This document shows positions 56,327-63,852 of a DNA stretch of 64,000 nt, piece by piece. Location of the stretch: assembly GCF_008830365.1 (NCBI RefSeq), contig NZ_WBKI01000010.1, positions 36,647-100,646 on the forward strand, written 5' to 3'. This DNA comes from Serratia proteamaculans (GTDB lineage: Bacteria > Pseudomonadota > Gammaproteobacteria > Enterobacterales > Enterobacteriaceae). Within the stretch, counting starts at the first letter, position 1. Each line of letters opens with the position of its first letter. The notes under the pieces are model-generated. The model did no database searches. It had not been told where the DNA came from and worked only from the letters and a program-made list of their open reading frames with translations. Both the position numbers and the translations under genes were made by a program.

Positions 56327-57144
56327 TGAACGGCCTGGTTCAACGTCAGCAGGCGCGCTGCGGGGGTTACACCCTGAGCTGGCGCGAAGCGGGGCACGGC
56401 CGCCCGGTGGTGTTGCTGCACGGCATCAGCTCCGGTTCGGCCTCGTGGATCAAGCAGTTTAACGATCGCGGGTTGGCCGACGGTCACCGCCTGCTGGCCT
56501 GGGATGCCCCGGGCTACGGCGGCAGCCTGCCGCTGACGGTGAGCCGGCCGGACGCCGCCGCTTATGCTGCTGCTCTGGCGGCGCTGGTGGCCGAATTGCA
56601 GCTGGAGCAACCGCTGATTGTCGGCCATTCGCTCGGCGCGTTGATCGGCAGTGCCTATGCTGCCGCGCATCCTGATGGGCTATGTGGGCTGGTGCTGGCG
56701 GATCCGGCTCAGGGTTATGCCACTGCGTCGGAAGAAAAACGCCAGCAGGTTTATGGCCAGCGCAAACAGATGATTGAAAAGTTGGGGCCGCAAGGCTATG
56801 GCGAACAGCGGGCGGCTGCGCTGTTGCGTGATGGCGCGGACCCGCAGGATATCGCCTGGGTACGCAACGGTATGCAGCAGCTGGATCCAGAAGGTTTTCT
56901 CAGCGCGGCGTGGATGCTGGCCAATGACGATATCGGCCGCCATCTGGCGCAGTACCGTGGCCCGCTACAGGTGTGGTGTGGCGACTGCGACCGGATCACG
57001 CCGCCTGAGGCGGCGGCAATATTGGCGCAACAGCAGGACGCGCCCCTGCGGCTGATTGAGCAGGCAGGGCACGCCAGTTATCTCGACGCGCCGGTACAAT
57101 TTAACCGTTATCTGCAGGATTTTACGGGAGCAATCCAATCATGA
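56326..57144 (+). CDS. Alpha/beta hydrolase
   Basis: A 272-residue alpha/beta-fold hydrolase with the oxyanion HGISSG segment, nucleophile elbow GHSLG and catalytic His in QAGHASY near the C-terminus, plus an acid Asp before it. In extradiol pathways such enzymes cleave the C-C bond of the ring-fission product (BphD/MhpC type) or hydrolyse an ester or lactone. Start at ATG 56326, shared with the cupin stop (TGATG). It overlaps the following SDR by 4 bases. Confidence 0.85.
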   Translation: MNGLVQRQQARCGGYTLSWREAGHGRPVVLLHGISSGSASWIKQFNDRGLADGHRLLAWDAPGYGGSLPLTVSRPDAAAYAAALAALVAELQLEQPLIVGHSLGALIGSAYAAAHPDGLCGLVLADPAQGYATASEEKRQQVYGQRKQMIEKLGPQGYGEQRAAALLRDGADPQDIAWVRNGMQQLDPEGFLSAAWMLANDDIGRHLAQYRGPLQVWCGDCDRITPPEAAAILAQQQDAPLRLIEQAGHASYLDAPVQFNRYLQDFTGAIQS

Positions 57145-57935
57145 ATTTTCAGCTTGAGCAACGGGTCGCGGTAGTCACCGGCGGTTCGTCGGGCATCGGT
57201 TTTGAAACCTTGCGCCTGCTGTTGGCGGAAGGGGCAAAGGTCGCTTTTTGCGGCCGTGATCCGGACAAACTGGCGGGAGCCGAAGCCAGCCTGCGTAAGG
57301 AGTTTCCGCAGGCGGAGATCCTGGCGCTGTGCTGTGACGTGCTGGACGAGGCACAGGTGACACAGTTTGCCGCTCAGGTGACGGCACACTTCGGCGGGGT
57401 GGATCTGTTGATCAACAACGCCGGTCAGGGGTTCGTCGCGCATTTTGAGCATACGCCACGTGCGGCCTGGCTGCATGAGGCGGAGCTAAAACTGTTCGGC
57501 GTGATTAACCCGGTGCAGGCGTTTTTGCCGGCGCTGGAGCGTTCGGATATTGCTTCAATTACCTGCGTGAACTCGCTGCTGGCCTTGCAGCCGGAAGAAC
57601 ACATGATCGCCACCTCGGCGGCGCGCGCCGCACTGCTCAACATGACGCTGACATTGTCGAAAGAGCTGGTGGACAAAGGGATCCGTGTCAATTCGATCCT
57701 GCTGGGCATGGTGGAGTCCGGCCAGTGGCGACGCCGTTTCGACGAGCGCAGCGATAAGGATCAAAGCTGGGATCAGTGGACGACGGCGATTGCCGAACGT
57801 CGCGGCATCCCGATGAAACGCCTCGGTAAACCGCAGGAGCCGGCGCAGGCGCTGTTGTTCCTGGCTTCTCCCCTGGCGTCCTTTACTACCGGTGCGGCGC
57901 TCGACGTCTCCGGTGGCTTTAACCGCCATCTTTAA
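57141..57935 (+). CDS. Atypical short-chain dehydrogenase lacking Tyr-x3-Lys
   Basis: A 264-residue SDR-fold protein with a normal cofactor loop (GGSSGIG), NNAGQG and the C-terminal GGFNRHL. However, where classical SDRs have Tyr-x3-Lys twelve residues after the catalytic Ser, this one has Thr-x3-Arg (ATSAARAAL after VNSLLALQPEEHMI). The usual proton relay is missing, so it may use other residues, catalyse a non-redox step or act as a partner. Coupled by overlap to the hydrolase gene. Confidence 0.8.
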   Translation: MNFQLEQRVAVVTGGSSGIGFETLRLLLAEGAKVAFCGRDPDKLAGAEASLRKEFPQAEILALCCDVLDEAQVTQFAAQVTAHFGGVDLLINNAGQGFVAHFEHTPRAAWLHEAELKLFGVINPVQAFLPALERSDIASITCVNSLLALQPEEHMIATSAARAALLNMTLTLSKELVDKGIRVNSILLGMVESGQWRRRFDERSDKDQSWDQWTTAIAERRGIPMKRLGKPQEPAQALLFLASPLASFTTGAALDVSGGFNRHL

Positions 57936-57952
57936 CCGCAGGGGCTGAAAAG

Positions 57953-58747
57953 ATGAAGAAGATCATGATGATTGGCTACGGTGCAATGGCCAGAGAAGTG
58001 CTTTCCCGCCTGCCGGACGGGGTGAGCGTGGGCTGGATCGTGGCGCGTGCGGCTCATCATGCGGCGATTGTCAGCGCCTTCGGTGGTCAGGTGCAGGCGT
58101 TAACCCATCCGGATCAGTGTGCTGAGCAGCCGGATCTGGTGCTGGAGTGTGCCAGCCAGCAGGCGGTGGTGGAATTTGGTGAGGCGGTGGTGACACGTGG
58201 CTGGCCGTTGGCGGTGATCTCCACCGGCGCGCTGGCGGATGCGGCACTGCAACAGCGGTTGCAGCAGGCCTGTCGGCAGCACCGGGGCCAGTTGATCATT
58301 TTGTCCGGTGCGGTGGCGGGGATGGATGGGCTGGCGTCGGCGCGCGAAGGCGGGCTGGACAGCGTCACCTATCAGGCCTGTAAAAGTCCGGCAAGCTGGC
58401 GCGGCAGCATGGCAGAGCAATTGATTGATCTCGATGCCGTGAACGAGGCGCAGGTATTTTTTGAAGGGTCGGCGCGCGAGGCGGCACGCTTGTTCCCCGC
58501 CAACGCCAACGTGGCGGCAACCATTGCGCTCAACGGTTTGGGAATGGACGCCACTCAGGTGCGATTGCTGGTCGATCCCGCCACCCGACGTAATACCCAC
58601 CGGCTGCAGGTGTGCGGCAATTTCGGTGAATTTCAGATTGAGCTGAGCGGTAATCCGCTGGCGAGCAATCCCAAGACATCAACCCTGGCGGCGCTGAGCG
58701 CGGTACAAGCCTGCCGCCGTCTGATCGACGGTGGTTTTATTGCCTGA
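57953..58747 (+). CDS. L-aspartate dehydrogenase-like protein
   Basis: A 264-residue NAD(P)-dependent dehydrogenase of the aspartate dehydrogenase (NadX) family: N-terminal Rossmann motif IGYGAMA, then GAVAGMDGLASAREGG and the active-site LFPANANVAATIALNGLG region with the asparagine pair. The known enzyme interconverts aspartate with iminoaspartate/oxaloacetate. In a catabolic operon it may instead act on a pathway amino or keto acid. AGGGG ribosome site, 17 bases after the SDR gene. Confidence 0.8.
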   Translation: MKKIMMIGYGAMAREVLSRLPDGVSVGWIVARAAHHAAIVSAFGGQVQALTHPDQCAEQPDLVLECASQQAVVEFGEAVVTRGWPLAVISTGALADAALQQRLQQACRQHRGQLIILSGAVAGMDGLASAREGGLDSVTYQACKSPASWRGSMAEQLIDLDAVNEAQVFFEGSAREAARLFPANANVAATIALNGLGMDATQVRLLVDPATRRNTHRLQVCGNFGEFQIELSGNPLASNPKTSTLAALSAVQACRRLIDGGFIA

Positions 58748-58762
58748 ACGGCAGGAGCGAGC

Positions 58763-60232
58763 ATGGAAAGGTTAAAGATTTTTGTGGCTGGGCGCTGGTG
58801 TGAAGGGCGCGGCGATGAGATGACCTCGGTGTTTCCGGCCGATGGCAGCGTCAATGCGCGGCTGCGTGCCGCCAGCGTTGAAGACGTCAATGATGCGGTT
58901 GCCGCGGCGGAACGCGCCTGGCGAGCACCTGAGTGGCGTGGGCTGGTGCCGCATCAGCGCGCCAATATTCTGTACCGCGTCAGTAATCTGATTATGGCGC
59001 AGCAGGAAGAGTTGGCGCAGTTGCAGACCCGCGACAACGGCAAACCGCTGGCGGAAACCCGTGGACTGGTGGCCAGTGCGGCGGCGACCGCCCGTTACTT
59101 TGCTGCCGCCTGCGAAGTGCTGGAGGGCGAACTGCCGACCCAGCGCAGCGCCGAGGTGATGACGCTGAGCCAGTATCAACCGCTGGGGGTGATCGCAGCG
59201 ATTACGCCGTGGAACTCGCCGATTGCCAGTGAAATGCAAAAGGTGGCTCCGGCACTGGCGGCGGGCAACGCGGTGATCCTCAAACCGGCCGAAGCCACAC
59301 CGCTGATGGCGCTCAAACTGGCGGAGTTGTTTGAACAGGCGGGTTTGCCTGCCGGGCTGCTCAGCGTGTTGCCGGGCAAAGGCTCGGTGATTGGTGAAGC
59401 ACTGGCTCGTCACCCGTTGGTGAAAAAGATTTCCTTTACCGGTGGCACCAATACCGGCCGTCACCTGGCGCACATTGCCGCCGAGAAGCTGATCCCCACT
59501 TCGCTGGAACTGGGCGGCAAGTCGCCGACCATCGTGCTGGAGGACGCGGATTTGGAACAGGCTGCACGCGGTATCTGTTACGGCATTTTCAGCTCTGCCG
59601 GTCAGGCCTGTATCGCCGGTTCTAGGCTGTTTGTCCACCGTACTCTGTACCAGCCGTTGCTGGCGCGCCTGAGTGAACTGGCGGCCGGGTTGCGGGTCGG
59701 TAATCCACTGACGCCGGGAGTCCACCTGGGTCCGCTGATTAACCAAAAACATCGCCAAAGCGTGGCGGATTACGTGGCGCTGGCGCAGCAGGAAGGCGGG
59801 CGGATAGTGATTGGCGGTGAAGCCCCGGCCGATCCGCTGCTGGCGGAGGGCTGCTATTACCTGCCGACGATAATTGAAGGGTTGAGCAACAGCGCCCGTG
59901 CCTGTCAGGAAGAGATTTTTGGCCCGGTGCTGGTGGTGCTGCCGTTCGACGACGAGCAGCAGTTGATCGACCAGGCCAATGACTCGGTATACGGGCTGGC
60001 GGCCGGTATCTGGAGCCGTGATTTCCCACGGGCCATGGCGCTGGCGGAGCAATTGGAAACCGGCACGGTGTGGATCAACACCTACAAAACATTCTCGATT
60101 TCTACGCCTTTCGGCGGTTTCAAAGAAAGCGGTCTGGGCCGCGAAAAGGGCCTGCACGGCATCAAAGCCTACATGCAGCAAAAAAGCCTGTACCTGGCGC
60201 TTAGCCATCAGGTGAATCGCTGGAGCGATTAG
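58763..60232 (+). CDS. NAD(P)-dependent aldehyde dehydrogenase
   Basis: A 489-residue aldehyde dehydrogenase. The catalytic Glu is in LELGGKSP, the nucleophilic Cys in SAGQACIAGSR, and cofactor-binding TPWNSPI and FTGGTNTGRHL are present, with FKESGLGREKG near the end. Likely oxidises a semialdehyde or aldehyde produced by ring cleavage or by the ThDP enzyme encoded next. AGGAG ribosome site, 15 bases after the aspartate dehydrogenase-like gene. Confidence 0.9.
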   Translation: MERLKIFVAGRWCEGRGDEMTSVFPADGSVNARLRAASVEDVNDAVAAAERAWRAPEWRGLVPHQRANILYRVSNLIMAQQEELAQLQTRDNGKPLAETRGLVASAAATARYFAAACEVLEGELPTQRSAEVMTLSQYQPLGVIAAITPWNSPIASEMQKVAPALAAGNAVILKPAEATPLMALKLAELFEQAGLPAGLLSVLPGKGSVIGEALARHPLVKKISFTGGTNTGRHLAHIAAEKLIPTSLELGGKSPTIVLEDADLEQAARGICYGIFSSAGQACIAGSRLFVHRTLYQPLLARLSELAAGLRVGNPLTPGVHLGPLINQKHRQSVADYVALAQQEGGRIVIGGEAPADPLLAEGCYYLPTIIEGLSNSARACQEEIFGPVLVVLPFDDEQQLIDQANDSVYGLAAGIWSRDFPRAMALAEQLETGTVWINTYKTFSISTPFGGFKESGLGREKGLHGIKAYMQQKSLYLALSHQVNRWSD

Positions 60233-60283
60233 CTTTGGTCGACGGTGCGTACCCCTACAACGAACACAATAAGAAGGCAGATG

Positions 60284-61924
60284 ATGAGCGATAAAATAAC
60301 GGTTGGCGAGGCGATAGCCCGGACTCTGGAACAGTACGAGGTGTCGGCGATGTACGGCATCATTTCGATTCATAATCTGCCGATTGCCGATGCGGTGGGG
60401 CAACGTGGCAACATTCGCTTCGTGCCGGCGCGCGGCGAAGCGGGCGCAGTGACCATGGCCGATGCCCACGGCCGTTTCTCCGGTCTGGGCGTGGCCTTGA
60501 CCAGTACCGGCGCGGGAGCCGGCAATGCGGTCGGAGCGATGATCGAGGCGCTGAACGCCAACACGCCGCTGCTGCACATTACCGGCCAGGTAGAAAAAGC
60601 CTACCTGGATGCCGACGCCGGATTCATTCATGAAACCCGCGATCAGTTGGGCTTCCTGCGCGCCTGCTCCAAACGCGCTTATCGGGTTAACTCTGCGGAA
60701 CAGGCCGTGGCGGTGATCCAGCGGGCCATTCTCGACGCGCAGACGGTGCCTTGCGGCCCGGTGGCGGTAGAGATCCCGATCGATATTCAAAGCAGCCTGG
60801 TCTCCAGCGCGGTGCTGAGCCAACCGGTGGCCCCTGCGCCGCTGCCGCCGGCCCGTGACGACGCGGTTGAGCGGTTGTATCAGCGACTGAAACAGGCCAA
60901 ACGCCCACTGCTGTGGTTGGGCGGCGGTGCGCTGGCCTGCGGTGAGGCGGTGCGCAAACTGGCGGATGCCGGTGTGGCGGTGATCTCCAGCACCCACGGG
61001 CGCGGCATTCTGCCTGATAGCCATCCGCGCAGCCTGCGTGCGTTTCATAATTCGCCGAGCATTGAGGCGATCCTGACGCAGTGCGATCTGACGCTGGTGG
61101 CCGGTTCACGCCTGCGCAGCAATGAAACCCGCACCTGGACGCTGCCGCTGCCGCGCCCATTGGTGCAGATTGATATTGATCCAGCGGCGGCCAATCGCAA
61201 CTATCTGGCCGACGAACAAATCAACGGCGACTGTGGTGCCTTGCTTAACGCATTGGCTGCCCGAGTTAGCCCAGGTGAAAAGGTCAATGCCGAGTGGGAT
61301 AGCGAAATCGTTCACGCGGTGCAGCAGGCGGAAAGCGCGCTGCGCCAACAGTCGGGGGAATATGCCAAATTGAACGACGCCATTGCCGCCGCGCTGCCGC
61401 AGGATGGGTTGTTGGTGCGTGATATCACCGTCTCCGGCAGCGTCTGGGGCAGTCGTTTGTTCCGCGCGATTTCGCCGCTGTGTAACATTCACTCGCTGGC
61501 CGGGGCGATTGGCATGGGCTTGCCGATGGCGATTGGTACCGCGATCGCTAACCCGCAGCGCAAGGTGGTCGGGCTGGTGGGCGACGGCGGGTTGGCGTTA
61601 GGCCTGGGCGAACTGGCGACGATGGCGCAGGAGCAGGCCAATATCACCTTGTTGATCATGAACGACGGCGGCTACGGCGTGATGCGCGGCATTCAGGATA
61701 AATACTTTGCCGGTCGTCAGTACTATAACGAACTGCACACCCCGTCCTTTACGCTGGTGGCCGAAGCTATGGGGCTGAAAGCCTGGAAGGTCGACAGCGC
61801 GGCGCAGTTCAGCGGCGTCTTGGCGGAGGCGATTAACTATCCGGGGCCGTCGGTGGTGGAGGTGGACATGAACAGCATCGGGCCGTTGACCTTTGCCGGA
61901 CCACCGCAAAAGACCCTGTACTGA
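60284..61924 (+). CDS. Thiamine diphosphate-dependent enzyme (decarboxylase/lyase type)
   Basis: A 546-residue member of the acetolactate synthase/benzoylformate decarboxylase superfamily. The catalytic Glu is in ARGEAGAVTMADAHGR, the middle domain is intact, and the ThDP/Mg motif is GDGGLALGLGE...NDGGYG. Likely removes CO2 from a 2-keto acid or joins/cleaves a C-C bond, giving an aldehyde for the preceding dehydrogenase. Two ATGs occur at 60281 and 60284; the second is at a better distance (6 bases) from AAGG. Last gene of the cluster, with a strong hairpin after its stop. Confidence 0.86.
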   Translation: MSDKITVGEAIARTLEQYEVSAMYGIISIHNLPIADAVGQRGNIRFVPARGEAGAVTMADAHGRFSGLGVALTSTGAGAGNAVGAMIEALNANTPLLHITGQVEKAYLDADAGFIHETRDQLGFLRACSKRAYRVNSAEQAVAVIQRAILDAQTVPCGPVAVEIPIDIQSSLVSSAVLSQPVAPAPLPPARDDAVERLYQRLKQAKRPLLWLGGGALACGEAVRKLADAGVAVISSTHGRGILPDSHPRSLRAFHNSPSIEAILTQCDLTLVAGSRLRSNETRTWTLPLPRPLVQIDIDPAAANRNYLADEQINGDCGALLNALAARVSPGEKVNAEWDSEIVHAVQQAESALRQQSGEYAKLNDAIAAALPQDGLLVRDITVSGSVWGSRLFRAISPLCNIHSLAGAIGMGLPMAIGTAIANPQRKVVGLVGDGGLALGLGELATMAQEQANITLLIMNDGGYGVMRGIQDKYFAGRQYYNELHTPSFTLVAEAMGLKAWKVDSAAQFSGVLAEAINYPGPSVVEVDMNSIGPLTFAGPPQKTLY

Positions 61925-61935
61925 GCCGTGATAGA

Positions 61936-61970
61936 TTGAACGACACCTTGATCAATAAGGTGTCGTTCAA
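61936..61970. terminator. Long hairpin between catabolic cluster and microcin locus 2
   Basis: A perfect 14-bp stem TTGAACGACACCTT/AAGGTGTCGTTCAA with a 7-nt loop lies 12 bases after the ThDP gene and 6 bases before the stop of the convergent 65-codon gene. No T-run on either strand, but the stem is strong enough to mark the 3' ends of both transcripts. Confidence 0.6.
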
Positions 61971-61976
61971 ATGAAG

Positions 61977-62174
61977 TTAATTTTTATTAAATATTCCCAG
62001 GGCGTCGACTATCAGTGAAATGGATACTCGTAGCCCAATAATAGCAAGAACCAGTGTGGTCAAGTCCACATAGCTGGTCGCCGGTTGTAATATTTTCAAT
62101 GATGATTTAATGCCAATAAAGTAACAGCCTGGCATCCAGATAATGGAAATTAACGAGTATCTTGCTTTATTCAT
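61977..62174 (-). CDS. Two-helix membrane protein, candidate microcin immunity protein (locus 2)
   Basis: A 65-residue protein with a basic start (MNKARYS) and two predicted membrane helices (about 7-23 and 40-60). No family recognised and little sequence identity to the 65-residue protein of locus 1, as expected if each protects against a different toxin. The start at 62174 follows AAGGCG by 8 bases; an in-frame start at 62198 would lie in the preceding hairpin. It is 51 bases downstream of precursor 2 in the same direction. Confidence 0.6.
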   Translation of the reverse strand: MNKARYSLISIIWMPGCYFIGIKSSLKILQPATSYVDLTTLVLAIIGLRVSISLIVDALGIFNKN

Positions 62175-62189
62175 AAATTGTCGCCTTAA

Positions 62190-62210
62190 CCCCCCCACTG
62201 AGTGGGGGGG
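62190..62210 (-). other. Hairpin between precursor and 65-aa gene (locus 2)
   Basis: A 10-bp stem with seven consecutive G-C pairs (seven C, then ACT; AGT, then seven G) separates precursor 2 from the 65-codon gene, ending just before the latter's ribosome site. It mirrors the hairpin at 44289-44311. Confidence 0.65.
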
Positions 62211-62225
62211 ATATATAGAAGAATA

Positions 62226-62570
62226 TTACCAGCGGCATTGACCATTTACGCTATTTGGGGAGCGGTTACCCGCTAGTGCATCTCTGTTATTATTGTTGTT
62301 ATTTCTATATGGGCTTTTATCAGGGCAGCTTAGGCTTGCCGTCGCAGCCCCCGCAACGGCAAAACCAACCATTGTCCACGGCCCACCAGCCATGCCTGTT
62401 AGCGCGCCAGTGATGATGCCAACGCCAACATCATTTGCGCATGTTTTTGGGGCTCCGCCTCTGTTTTGGCCATTATTTCGGCTTCTTCCGCCATTATCGC
62501 TACGGTCACCTCCATTATTTCCACGACCACCAGCGATTTGATCGAGTAAAGATGAGTCAATAGTTTTCAT
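62226..62570 (-). CDS. Double-glycine leader microcin/bacteriocin-like precursor 2
   Basis: A 114-residue precursor, the same length as precursor 1, with a 15-residue leader ending in Gly-Gly (MKTIDSSLLDQIAGG). The mature 99 residues begin with a Gly/Asn/Arg-rich stretch (16-41), continue with a Gly/Ala-rich hydrophobic region with a GGP turn (62-64), cysteines 44, 82 and 112, a run of six Asn (90-95) and the tail NSVNGQCRW shared with precursor 1. The ATG at 62570 follows GGAG by 7 bases; the longer frame to 62639 would put an unrelated stretch before the leader. AT-rich surroundings. No exporter gene is near. Confidence 0.78.
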   Translation of the reverse strand: MKTIDSSLLDQIAGGRGNNGGDRSDNGGRSRNNGQNRGGAPKTCANDVGVGIITGALTGMAGGPWTMVGFAVAGAATASLSCPDKSPYRNNNNNNRDALAGNRSPNSVNGQCRW

Positions 62571-62608
62571 AAATAACTCCATTCCATAGTGTTGTTTTAT
62601 GTCTATAA

Positions 62609-62633
62609 GGAAACTTAGTATTATATTGTTTCC
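62609..62633 (-). promoter_or_regulatory. Inverted repeat and -10 of precursor 2
   Basis: GGAAAC and GTTTCC arms are spaced by 13 bases and enclose a perfect TATAAT on the minus strand; TTGAAC lies about 15 bases before it as a -35 candidate. A protein bound here would cover the -10, so this looks like a repressor-controlled promoter. Bases 62640-62790 are very AT-rich with no gene seen. Confidence 0.5.
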
Positions 62634-62799
62634 AGACAACGTTCAATGCCATGTAGGTGAATTTTCGTTAAAGATCACAAAAAATAAATGGTTATTATGT
62701 GTTGTTGTAAGTTGTTTTATTTATATAAATATATAAGCGTTTTTAGAGGTTTTTTTAAAAATGGATTTAATAGAAGTGCGCTTTTTTATTTTTTTGAAA

Positions 62800-62840
62800 A
62801 CGGCACCTTAATCAGTGGGAAACCCACTTTTGGGTGCCGT
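62800..62840 (-). terminator. loiP terminator
   Basis: A two-part hairpin: outer ACGGCACC/GGTGCCGT and inner AGTGGG/CCCACT. On the minus strand it ends in GTTTTC, 22 bases after the loiP stop. Confidence 0.6.
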
Positions 62841-62861
62841 TGCTCTGTAGGATAATGAAGG

Positions 62862-63614
62862 TTACTTGCCTGCTGCGATGCGATCGCGAATGTGCTGCGC
62901 ACGCGCTTCCGAGGCCGGGTGGTCGTCGAACATGCTGCTTTGACGGCCGGCTTCCATTTTCGCCAGTTTTTCAAAGCTGGTGACCAGACCGTTCGGATCG
63001 ATCCCGCGTTGTTTCAGCAGGTCGAACGAGTAGTCATCCGCTTCGCTTTCCTGTTTCTGCGAGAACTGGGCATTCACCAGTTTCTCGCCCATGTCCGCCA
63101 GTTGTGACTGTGACAGCGAACCTATGATGCCGCCGGTTGAGGCCGCTGCGGTACGCAGCGCCACGGTGCCGTAAGCCACCTGCATCGCCTTGCGAGTATG
63201 GCCCAGCGCCACGTGGCCCATTTCATGGCCCAGTACGCCTTCCACTTCATTATCGGTCATCATGTCCATCAGGCCGCTGTAAACGCGGATACAGCCGTTG
63301 GCCATCGCCCAGGCATTCACGTCTTTAGTGACGTAAACCTTGTAGTTGGCCGGCGTGCCGTTGATATTATCGCCCAGCGCCGCGGCGATTTTGTTCAGAC
63401 GCTTGGCATAGGTACTGTCAGCCGGCGCGATTTGTGCCTTGCTGTCCATCTCTGCGCAGGATTTATCACTCAGGGTTTTTACGTCGTTATTGCTCAACGT
63501 CGCCGCCTGAAACGCCTGTGCGCCAGACTGCATCAGGGTATCGGTATTCAGGTTTTGACAGCCGCTTACCAAAGTGGCAATGCTTAATGCAATCAAAGAG
63601 GTACGGATCTTCAT
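62862..63614 (-). CDS. loiP: Outer-membrane-associated metalloprotease LoiP (YggG)
   Basis: M48-family zinc lipoprotein protease active at low osmolarity, with BepA-like quality-control relatives. The 250-residue protein has a lipoprotein signal (LVSG-C, Cys19), the zinc motif HEMGH and a later Glu ligand in QESEADDYSFDLL. The start at 63614 follows AGGAAG by 8 bases and gives a proper lipoprotein signal; an upstream in-frame start is rejected. The gene is adjacent to tktA as in E. coli but lies divergent to it. Confidence 0.93.
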   Translation of the reverse strand: MKIRTSLIALSIATLVSGCQNLNTDTLMQSGAQAFQAATLSNNDVKTLSDKSCAEMDSKAQIAPADSTYAKRLNKIAAALGDNINGTPANYKVYVTKDVNAWAMANGCIRVYSGLMDMMTDNEVEGVLGHEMGHVALGHTRKAMQVAYGTVALRTAAASTGGIIGSLSQSQLADMGEKLVNAQFSQKQESEADDYSFDLLKQRGIDPNGLVTSFEKLAKMEAGRQSSMFDDHPASEARAQHIRDRIAAGK

Positions 63615-63852
63615 AAAGCCATCTTCCTGTGATAGTAACAAGGGGGGAGTGCCATTTTAGTTTAGGGAAATCTTGCCGTCTGAGACTAGTGTACGCTGAC
63701 AATCAGGAAAATAGTGTTATTCCGAAAAACCGACCAATTGTGCTAATAAGTTGTGAACTCGCTCTCATTTGGCATTAGGGATTGCCGTTTTAATGCTGAG
63801 TCTGAGAAAATAGAAAACTTGACTGATTTTTTAATCCGACCTGGAGTAAAAC

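Noticed and set aside
58772..61048. 758-codon open frame on the minus strand opposite the aldehyde dehydrogenase and ThDP genes
   Set aside because: It is antisense to two genes with complete catalytic motifs, has no ribosome site and a His/Arg/Gln-rich composition typical of reverse-strand readings in GC-rich DNA.
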